Shown: positions 35,826 through 42,794 of the stretch, in pieces
How the letters are laid out: the number at the start of each line of letters is the position of its first letter
How positions within the stretch are numbered: the stretch's first letter is position 1
Assembly (NCBI RefSeq): GCF_000147335.1
Contig: NC_014501.1
Span: 3,036,300 to 3,100,299 of the forward strand
Length of the DNA stretch: 64,000 bases
Direction: 5' to 3'
DNA from: Gloeothece verrucosa PCC 7822
GTDB taxonomy: Bacteria; Cyanobacteriota; Cyanobacteriia; Cyanobacteriales; Microcystaceae
Made by a program: the position numbers and the translations under genes
Notes under the pieces: model-generated
What the model was told of the DNA's origin: nothing
Seen by the model: the letters and a program-made list of their open reading frames with translations, nothing else
Database searches by the model: none

Positions 35826-36641
35826 ATGGAAAATTTTTGGACAGAGGTATTACAATTAGCCGAGACGACCACAAAAAGAGTAGGTAGTCAGTTAATCGCT
35901 GATTTTGGCAAATTACAGGCTACTAAAAAAGAAGATGGCAGTTTAGTCACTAAAGCTGATCGTTGGGCCGATGAAGAAATTACCCAGGCCATCACAGCTA
36001 CATTTAAAGATCATGGTGTTTTGGGCGAAGAAACTAGCCATATTTTCCCCGCTAATGATTGGTGTTGGATTATTGATCCCATTGATGGCACCACTAACTT
36101 TACCCGAGGTGTGCCCATTTGGGGAATATCGCTAGGATTATTGTATCGAGGTACTCCCGTTTTTGGATATGTCTATTTGCCTCTGTTAAATCACTCTTAT
36201 TATGGCTATTGGTTAGAGAATTCGGGTTTAATTGGACCTGTAGGCGCTTATTTAAATGGAGAACCCATTCATACCAGTACAGATGCGCCTTCAAAAAGTC
36301 ATCTGTTTAATCTCTGCGCTCGTAGTATTGATGTTCTAAAACAGCCTTTTCCTTGTAAGATTCGCATGATTGGGGTAGCCAGTTATAATATTTTGCTGGT
36401 GGCCGTTGGTGCGGCTTTAGGTGGGGTGGAAGCTACGCCGAAAATTTGGGATATTGCCGCCGTTTGGGTTATTCTCCAAGCCGCAGGCGGAGCATTTATT
36501 GCTTTAGACAAAACGGAAATTTTTCCCTTGACTGTAGGACAAAATTATGGTAAAAATTCATTTCCTTGTCTAGTGGTCAGTCGTGAAGAATTAGTGCCTG
36601 TATTTAAACCTTTAGTGGAGTTTTTAGCGAACTCAAATTGA
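35826..36641 (+). CDS. inositol monophosphatase family protein
   Basis: A 271-residue Mg(2+)-dependent phosphatase of the IMPase/histidinol-phosphatase superfamily. The metal-binding motifs are present: GVLGEETSHI (motif with Glu), WIIDPIDGTTNFTRG (the DPxDGT signature), and KIWDIAAVWVILQAAGG (C-terminal WD motif). Substrates in this family include inositol phosphate, fructose-1,6-bisphosphate and histidinol phosphate; the sequence does not decide among them. It ends at a nested hairpin that probably serves as terminator. Confidence 0.92.
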   Translation: MENFWTEVLQLAETTTKRVGSQLIADFGKLQATKKEDGSLVTKADRWADEEITQAITATFKDHGVLGEETSHIFPANDWCWIIDPIDGTTNFTRGVPIWGISLGLLYRGTPVFGYVYLPLLNHSYYGYWLENSGLIGPVGAYLNGEPIHTSTDAPSKSHLFNLCARSIDVLKQPFPCKIRMIGVASYNILLVAVGAALGGVEATPKIWDIAAVWVILQAAGGAFIALDKTEIFPLTVGQNYGKNSFPCLVVSREELVPVFKPLVEFLANSN

Positions 36642-36648
36642 ACCCTAG

Positions 36649-36692
36649 AGACGTTGTGCGGAAAGCGTTCCGCACCCCAGCCTACAACGTCT
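36649..36692. terminator. nested hairpin between convergent genes
   Basis: Outer arms AGACGTTGT (36649-36657) and ACAACGTCT (36684-36692) enclose an inner hairpin TGCGGAA-AGCG-TTCCGCA (36657-36674). It lies eight bases after the phosphatase stop codon and about 75 bases before the convergent gene. No T-run follows; the inner arm matches a CGGAAC/GTTCCG element near 28785. Confidence 0.6.
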
Positions 36693-36766
36693 TTACAGAA
36701 ATTATTCAGTGAATCTCACCCATGCAAAAAAATTGCTTTTTTGGCGCGAGATAGAGTTATTTTCCA

Positions 36767-37252
36767 TTAATCTTTGTTCTGCTTGTTTTTAAGCCGGTTC
36801 AACTTACGTTTTAAATTTTTAAAATTATCCGTCTCTAAAATTTCAGCTACCTGTTTATCCTTTTTTGTTTTATCAATTTCTATTTTTAACTCTTCAACTT
36901 GTTGTTTTAACTTTTCTTCTCTCTCTTTAATTTGCTTTACCATATTTTGAAATACCCGGGCTAGTTGCCCTAGTTGATCATCGCGTGCCGCCACTTCGTT
37001 TAAACTTTCTATTTCAAATGTTCCTTGTTCGATCGCCGCCGCCGCCCGAGTAATTTTTTCTACCTGCTTCAAATATTTCATTAAAATTTCATTTTTGCCA
37101 TAAATTTCATTTTCTAAATTAGTGGAATGTTCGGTAATGGTTTCCAAGACAATTTCTAAATCAGCTTTATCTATCTTTAAAGACTCTATTTCTTGCTGAA
37201 GTTCTTCGACTTTTTTAGTTAATTCTTCTTGATTTAACTCGTTATTTTCCAT
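36767..37252 (-). CDS. HAMP-like coiled-coil protein
   Basis: A 161-residue soluble protein. Residues about 1-70 are a coiled coil (VEELQQEIESLKIDKADLEI), about 70-115 read like a HAMP signal-relay segment (VEKITRAAAAIEQGTFEIES, then RDDQLGQLARVFQNMVKQIK), and the rest is a second, Lys-rich coiled coil. There is no membrane segment, so it is a cytoplasmic HAMP-type adaptor. An ATG 15 bases upstream (37267) would overlap the STAS gene. Last gene of the chemosensory/partner-switch cluster; it may link the module to a sensor. Confidence 0.75.
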   Translation of the reverse strand: MENNELNQEELTKKVEELQQEIESLKIDKADLEIVLETITEHSTNLENEIYGKNEILMKYLKQVEKITRAAAAIEQGTFEIESLNEVAARDDQLGQLARVFQNMVKQIKEREEKLKQQVEELKIEIDKTKKDKQVAEILETDNFKNLKRKLNRLKNKQNKD

Positions 37253-37256
37253 TGGC

Positions 37257-37607
37257 TTACAACTCATTTAATTCGAGAACTAGACTAGGCATTAAACGCT
37301 GTAAGTTTTTTAAAGATTTATTTTGCCAATCAATTTTTTTAGACCCTTTAACTACCATATTACTTTTTTGTTTTTTTCGCACATTAATAATAAATCTAGA
37401 TAACATACTGATTCCCGAACTATTTAAAAATTCCAATTTTTGTAAATCCAGAATAATGAGCGGCGGTTCTTCGGCTGCCACTTTATTTAAAAACTCGATG
37501 ATCGGCCCATAATCCTTCATTCCATTTAACCTAAATGAACCTCTAAAGTTGATAACCATTGTTTGGGGATCATAATCAATATGGTAATTTTCCGATTGAA
37601 TTTCCAT
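37257..37607 (-). CDS. STAS domain protein (anti-sigma-factor-antagonist-like)
   Basis: A 116-residue STAS-fold protein. The phosphorylatable serine motif of SpoIIAA-type antagonists is visible in LQKLEFLNSSGISMLSRFII, after a strand ending PPLIILDL. In partner switching, such a protein is phosphorylated by an HATPase-type kinase and dephosphorylated by a PP2C phosphatase; both types are encoded upstream in this cluster (37669 and 39307). It is 61 bases from the HATPase-like gene and 4 bases from the HAMP-like gene. The output target is unknown. Confidence 0.88.
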   Translation of the reverse strand: MEIQSENYHIDYDPQTMVINFRGSFRLNGMKDYGPIIEFLNKVAAEEPPLIILDLQKLEFLNSSGISMLSRFIINVRKKQKSNMVVKGSKKIDWQNKSLKNLQRLMPSLVLELNEL

Positions 37608-37668
37608 TGTGTATATCTCCTAATTCATCGAGCGCTCGGCGGCTGAAGAGATGATTCAAATCATTGAT

Positions 37669-38244
37669 TTAGACCGTAATTTGAACCATCGTTGTTACAA
37701 GCACTAAATTGTAATCCGGTTGAAGTGGCTCTATTTTCCATCCTATTTTAGCTAAATAATCCTGAATTATCGTCAAAAATCCCAATCCAGAATTCATCGA
37801 ATTTTCATCCTCAGCTAGGTTTTCCAAATGCTGAATATACAATTCTTCTGGGTCAGAATTAATTAAGGTTTCAATCACTGATTCTAACTTATGCACGACG
37901 GAACTAGAAGTACAATTAGTAGCAAATAAAATCACAAGGTTTTGCAGTAAATAAGTGCCAAACTGAATGGGAAGCGTTGAGGTTTCATCATGAAACTTAG
38001 TAGCATTTTCCAATAATTCATTAGCAATATAACTAATAGCACTTTTTAGATTAGCTTGCCGTTGAACACTCTTGGGGTCATCCTCACTAGGAGGGAAAAA
38101 AGTTGCCAAATAATTAGCAACAAAATCTGCCGCTAACCCATTATTACACCAACGCTGCTGTAGGGGAACAGAACAAGGTGAAAAGCTAATCATTAAACAC
38201 TTTTCTGGTAAATCTTCCCTAAAATCACCAAAAATTTGTCTCAT
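37669..38244 (-). CDS. DUF6272-type HATPase-like protein (SiaB-like kinase candidate)
   Basis: A 191-residue protein of the family annotated DUF6272, related to SiaB, a kinase that acts with the PP2C phosphatase SiaA on a small partner protein. The N-box-like motif is SYIANELLENATKFHDE (Asn in ELLENA), and a G-box-like turn is NSGLGFLTII. Other ATP-lid glycines are weak, so activity is not assured. ATG 38244 avoids overlap with cheB; the frame is open 17 codons further. Its neighbours (PP2C phosphatase, STAS) argue for a partner-switch role. Confidence 0.7.
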   Translation of the reverse strand: MRQIFGDFREDLPEKCLMISFSPCSVPLQQRWCNNGLAADFVANYLATFFPPSEDDPKSVQRQANLKSAISYIANELLENATKFHDETSTLPIQFGTYLLQNLVILFATNCTSSSVVHKLESVIETLINSDPEELYIQHLENLAEDENSMNSGLGFLTIIQDYLAKIGWKIEPLQPDYNLVLVTTMVQITV

Positions 38245-38264
38245 TTTTTGGCCATGCACAAATA

Positions 38265-39305
38265 TTAAGGATACGCGGTGCCGAACGAGTTCCACACCTG
38301 AGTCAGTTTTGTGATCATTGGCGCGATCTCATCAATGGGTAGCACATGAGTAGCCGCATTTAACTGTACAGCCGCTTTTGGCATTCCATAAACCACAGAG
38401 GTCTTTTGGTCTTGTGCGATGGTATGCCATCCCAGAGAACGTAACTGACTTAACCCTTGGGCCCCATCTTTCCCCATTCCCGTTAAAAGTATAGCAATTC
38501 CTTTACCTTGAACGTGTTGAGCAACACTTTTAAAAAAGACATCTACACTTGGACGGTAAGGATAATTTTGTGGCTCCTTAGTGTATGTTACCGTCAAATC
38601 GGGGAGCAATAATAGATGATCGTTTGTACCAGCTAACAAAACTTTACCCATTTCTGGGCGGCTTCCTTCGCCTGCTTCTAATACCGTTAAAGGAGTTTGA
38701 TGATCCAACCATTCAACGAAATTAGGCACAAATTGACGCTCTAAATGTTGAATAATGATGATCGCTGCCGGCAAATTAGCCGGTAAATGAGATAATATGC
38801 AAGCGAGCGCTTTTGGTCCTCCAGTGGATGCACCAATAACCACTAACAGAGGAACAGAAGTTAAACTCAAAGATCGATGAGGGGGTAAATATCTCCTACG
38901 CTTTTTATTGACTCCTGTTAAAGTGCCAATCATAGCAATTTTATCCAGTAAAATCTCAGTCATTTCTGGCTCTACTTCAGTTCCTAGCATGGGCAGATGA
39001 ACCACATCTAAAGCTCCATAACCCATCGCTTCAAAAATTTTAGCTGAATCCCGTTTTAAATTTTCTGTGATCATTAAAATTGCACAGGGAGATTTTATCA
39101 TAATCTCTTGAGTCGTCTTAGCGCCATCTAGATGCGGCATGAGGACAGCCATTAAAATTACATCGGGCGGATCAGTAATACACTGATTGATTCCTTGCCG
39201 TCCATCTCTAGCTACCCAAGCAACCTGATAATCTGGAACCTTAGCGATCACTCGCCGCAGAGATTCCACGATCTTTGCTGTGTCATTAACAATCGCTATT
39301 CTCAT
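38265..39305 (-). CDS. cheB: CheB-type methylesterase with a degenerate receiver
   Basis: A 346-residue protein with an N-terminal receiver (1-120) and a C-terminal CheB methylesterase domain (about 155-340). The esterase triad is complete: Ser in IGASTGGPKAL, His in IIQHLERQF, Asp in LTGMGKDGAQGL. In the receiver, the phosphoacceptor aspartate is replaced: DVILMAVLMPHLDG has Ala 53 (GCT) where active receivers have Asp, and the acidic pocket reads IVNDT. It therefore probably cannot be switched by CheA phosphorylation in the usual way. It starts one base after the receiver-phosphatase stop. No cheR is nearby. Confidence 0.92.
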   Translation of the reverse strand: MRIAIVNDTAKIVESLRRVIAKVPDYQVAWVARDGRQGINQCITDPPDVILMAVLMPHLDGAKTTQEIMIKSPCAILMITENLKRDSAKIFEAMGYGALDVVHLPMLGTEVEPEMTEILLDKIAMIGTLTGVNKKRRRYLPPHRSLSLTSVPLLVVIGASTGGPKALACILSHLPANLPAAIIIIQHLERQFVPNFVEWLDHQTPLTVLEAGEGSRPEMGKVLLAGTNDHLLLLPDLTVTYTKEPQNYPYRPSVDVFFKSVAQHVQGKGIAILLTGMGKDGAQGLSQLRSLGWHTIAQDQKTSVVYGMPKAAVQLNAATHVLPIDEIAPMITKLTQVWNSFGTAYP

Positions 39306-39306
39306 C

Positions 39307-40488
39307 TTATTTTTGTTTTAAGACCAGCAAAGTAATATCATCATAAACCTGCTGTTTGCCAATATGTTCACGGACATCATTAATAATCATCTCTTTAATC
39401 TCATTAACGGTTTTTTGCCAGTTTTCGCTGATGATTTCACATAATCGTTCTATTCCATATAACTCCCCCCATTCATTTTCTGCCTCGGTAATTCCATCAG
39501 TATAAAGAACAACCCCATCACCCGGATTTAAGTAAATTTCGGCTTCGCTGATAAAGTCGGTAATATCTTCTTCTAGTCCTACGGGAAATCCTAACTCGAA
39601 AGTATCAATTAATTCTACTTTACCACTAGCACGCACGACGATGATAAATTCATGCTGTCCACTGAAACGGATTCGATTATTTTGATAATCAAGTAAAATC
39701 AACGTCAAATTTTTATCTGAGTTAATCCGTTGTACATTGTCATAGATGGTTTGGTTAAGAACTTGTAAAAATTGAATGGGATTGGTTTCATTTTGATTTA
39801 ATAAAGTTCGGATAGCGGTTTGTACCATTAGCATCACCATACCACTTTCTAACCCATGACCGGTTACATCTCCAATGCCGATTTTAACGCTACCGTTATG
39901 ATAAAGAACATCATAATAATCCCCTCCTACATCAGAAGCCGGTTCCATAAATCCGGCAATTTCTAAACCTTCAATTTGATTAAGTTCAGTATCTTTAGGG
40001 AGGATCATCTGTTGAATTCTTCGGGTAACATCCAGTTCAGCCGAGAGGCGGAGATTTTCTTCTTTGAGGCGTTCTTCGGCTTCTTGGCGTTTAAGAAAGT
40101 TAATATAGGCGTTAGAATGATAGCGAATGCGAGCAATCAATTCTGCCGCATCCGGCAATTTCACTAAATAATCATTGGCTCCTAGGGCAAAGGCTTTAGC
40201 TTTGATGGTAGGGTCTTCTTTGCTAGAAAGGACAACTAAAGGAACATCTCGCGTGGGGGCATCTTTAGCGCGTAGAAAACGCACCAGCAACAACCCATCC
40301 ATATCCGGCATGACGAGATCTTGTAAAATCACGGTTGGATGGACTTTTTGAGCAATTTTGAGGGCTTGGGTAGGATCGCTACAGTAGTGAAAGGCAATAT
40401 TAATTTCTGCGGCAAGTATTCGGCGGATCGCTTCGCCGATGATGGGTTGATCGTCTATGAGTAGAACGGTAATCTGAGGGTTACTCAA
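39307..40488 (-). CDS. response regulator with PP2C (SpoIIE/RsbU-type) phosphatase domain
   Basis: A 393-residue protein. Receiver domain (about 1-125) with intact acidic pocket and phosphoacceptor: LLIDDQPIIG, VILQDLVMPDMDG, VVLSSKEDP; a coiled-coil linker (about 130-165, KRQEAEERLKEENLRLSAEL); and a PP2C-type phosphatase domain (about 175-393) with metal-binding Asp in ASDVGGDYYDVL, IGIGDVTGHGLESGMVM, and DGVVLYTDGITEAEN. It likely dephosphorylates the STAS protein encoded downstream in response to phosphorelay from the hybrid CheA. Confidence 0.94.
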   Translation of the reverse strand: MSNPQITVLLIDDQPIIGEAIRRILAAEINIAFHYCSDPTQALKIAQKVHPTVILQDLVMPDMDGLLLVRFLRAKDAPTRDVPLVVLSSKEDPTIKAKAFALGANDYLVKLPDAAELIARIRYHSNAYINFLKRQEAEERLKEENLRLSAELDVTRRIQQMILPKDTELNQIEGLEIAGFMEPASDVGGDYYDVLYHNGSVKIGIGDVTGHGLESGMVMLMVQTAIRTLLNQNETNPIQFLQVLNQTIYDNVQRINSDKNLTLILLDYQNNRIRFSGQHEFIIVVRASGKVELIDTFELGFPVGLEEDITDFISEAEIYLNPGDGVVLYTDGITEAENEWGELYGIERLCEIISENWQKTVNEIKEMIINDVREHIGKQQVYDDITLLVLKQK

Positions 40489-40583
40489 GGTGGGTGATAC
40501 TCTATAGCAATAGGCAGTCTTATCTTTTAGCCTAGTTGATCTGTGCTACCTTGTGGTTAATTATTTGAAATTGAAACATCAAT

Positions 40584-42710
40584 CTATGAATTTGGTTGAT
40601 TGTAGGGGCCTAAAAATTTTTCTCCATTAAAATGTATTAAATGATCTGGAGATTCTACTAACCAAACCTCCGTTTCCCAACTAATTTCTAAAACCCATTC
40701 TCGAAATGAGGCTCGATTTTTAAATGCACTTACATAAATTCTCGGTGCTGTGCAGTTTTGGGTTAATTCTTCTAAATTTAAATGTCGAATTTGAGAGATA
40801 GGATTAGATGAGTGTACTGCTTCTATTAAAAATAGCCAATTTCTCACTGGATCATAAGCGACAACATCAGGAAGTAAATCACGCTCTAATTCAAAAAAAC
40901 CTAGTTGCAATAATCTTTCATCCTTTCTGACTAAAACTTTCTTAGCAGAATCCCCAATATATAGTACCTCAGCACCCGGAGCAAAACGAGGCAAAAATTC
41001 ATCAATAATAGCTTTTTGAATAAGATTATGTTCTCCTTGAGAGAGTTCTATATAAGTTCCATCAGGGAGTGTTACAGGCACTTGATTTTGTTGTCGAGTT
41101 CTAAATAATCGCTCTGCTAAAACGCCGTATTTTTCCCGAAAAGCATTGATATTTTCTTGCCATTGAGGTGTTCCGAACGTCAGTAAAATATCTTTAGCAT
41201 CTTCTGAAACTGCATAGCGACGAGTCGGGTCATTGGTACTAGCATTTGGGTTAGCCGCACTCCGCAGCACTAAACCCGAAGGGATTAAAAGCGCTAAATC
41301 TTTGCGACGAACATCATCATAGGAACCACTCGAAAGAGGTTTTCCTAAAACTTCTAAATAGTTATTATTCCAAAAAATGATAATTTCTCTTGTGGTTAAA
41401 GCCCAAGATTTTGTCCCTTGCCAATAGCAAGCTTCAGTCCAACTACTTTCTGGTTTAAGATTGGCGACAGCCAGAAGAGTTAATGCTAAACGTAGCTTTC
41501 GTTTTGGAGTTTGGGAATCCACTGGTATTCCTACCGCTTTAAGAATCTGTAAAGCTTCTTCTATTTTAGGTTCCATATATTTTTTTTGCGCGATTCGTGG
41601 GCGAGTTTTTTGGGTTTTTCTTGAGGAGATTTGAGGGTTTTCCCGTATAAAATTTAATGTGAGTTGCTGAGGCTGATAACTTGGCGAAATTTCTGTTCTT
41701 AATCCTTGTTCCTCTGCCTTAAGACAAGCTTTCACAGAAAGAGCCAAAGCCTTAGCTAAAATAGGAGGAGGCACTGCATTACCAATTTGCTGATATTGGC
41801 TGTCTTCTGTGCCAAAAAATTCAAACCAATCTGGAAAACTTTGCAGTCTAGCACCTTCACGTACTGTAAGCCGCCTTCTCCGTCCATCGGCTAAACGAAT
41901 ACGTAACATATCTCCAGTAGCTGCGGCTAAATTACGGCAGGTAACGGTTCTAGAAGGCGCATTTAAATGAATATCTCTAGGGTTAATACATTTAGATGCG
42001 GCTTCGTATCTCTGTATATATTGGTCTTGACTAAGGGTAAGAAATTTGGCCTTTGCTGGTACAATCAATGCTAATTCTCCTAATGCCTCTCCTGCTGTAT
42101 AAGGATGGTGCAAATGGGTTTGAGCGGGCCATTTCCAAACAGATTGATGAGCAACACAAAATAGTCTTTGGCGGCGTTGAGGTACACCATAATCAGAGGC
42201 ATTTAAAATTTTCCATTCTACGAAATAACCATTAGTTGAAAGAGTCGCTACAATCTCCTCAAAATACCTCTTGTTGCGGTACAACATTCCTTGCACATTT
42301 TCAAATAAAGCGATTTTAGGATGGTAGCGTTCCACAGCATCAAGAAAAATAGGAAAACCATCTCGGCTATCTAAAAGTCCAAGCTGATATCCCCCTTTAC
42401 TAAAAGGTTGACAAGGTGGACCAGCAATAATTACTTTAGGGTTATCTATTAGAGTCGGATAACGAGTTAAGGTTATGTTCTCGCATCTGCCGTGCAAATT
42501 GTATTGATAGGTAGCACAAGCCTCCTCGGACATTTCATAACCTGTGGTTTTAAAACCTGCCGCTTCAAAACCTAAAGCCAGTCCTCCACAACCGGCAAAT
42601 AAATCAATTACTAAAGGATTTTCATCATTAAGAATATCCTTTGTTAGTTCTCTATTAATAAATTCCTGATAAGAAATGTCAGTAATTCCTTTTTCTTGTT
42701 CAGTTTTCAT
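40584..42710 (-). CDS. fused C5-cytosine DNA methyltransferase and BsuBI/PstI-family restriction endonuclease
   Basis: One 708-residue protein appears to hold a whole restriction-modification system. Residues 30-335 are a complete C5-MTase: VIDLFAGCGGLALGFEAAGF (motif I), GPPCQPFSKGG (motif IV, C100), FENVQGM (VI), VPQRRQRLF (VIII), a target-recognition region, RRLTVREGARLQSFPD (IX) and QIGNAVPPPI (X). After a basic linker (336-378), residues 380-530 match the N-terminal domain of BsuBI/PstI endonucleases, and 545-706 their catalytic domain: IGDSAKK, LPDVVAYDPVRNWLFLIEAV (D615, E630 of the PD-x-ExV site), WETEVWLVESPDHLIHFNG. M379 (ATG 41576), just after an A8 tract (41580-41587), may mark the old endonuclease start. 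Confidence 0.92.
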   Translation of the reverse strand: MKTEQEKGITDISYQEFINRELTKDILNDENPLVIDLFAGCGGLALGFEAAGFKTTGYEMSEEACATYQYNLHGRCENITLTRYPTLIDNPKVIIAGPPCQPFSKGGYQLGLLDSRDGFPIFLDAVERYHPKIALFENVQGMLYRNKRYFEEIVATLSTNGYFVEWKILNASDYGVPQRRQRLFCVAHQSVWKWPAQTHLHHPYTAGEALGELALIVPAKAKFLTLSQDQYIQRYEAASKCINPRDIHLNAPSRTVTCRNLAAATGDMLRIRLADGRRRRLTVREGARLQSFPDWFEFFGTEDSQYQQIGNAVPPPILAKALALSVKACLKAEEQGLRTEISPSYQPQQLTLNFIRENPQISSRKTQKTRPRIAQKKYMEPKIEEALQILKAVGIPVDSQTPKRKLRLALTLLAVANLKPESSWTEACYWQGTKSWALTTREIIIFWNNNYLEVLGKPLSSGSYDDVRRKDLALLIPSGLVLRSAANPNASTNDPTRRYAVSEDAKDILLTFGTPQWQENINAFREKYGVLAERLFRTRQQNQVPVTLPDGTYIELSQGEHNLIQKAIIDEFLPRFAPGAEVLYIGDSAKKVLVRKDERLLQLGFFELERDLLPDVVAYDPVRNWLFLIEAVHSSNPISQIRHLNLEELTQNCTAPRIYVSAFKNRASFREWVLEISWETEVWLVESPDHLIHFNGEKFLGPYNQPNS

Positions 42711-42794
42711 ACTAGAGTTAGGAGTTTGATAGGGATGGCATCAGATAGATAAATTAATTTGAGTTTATCATAATTGGCGATTAGTGAATTTTTC

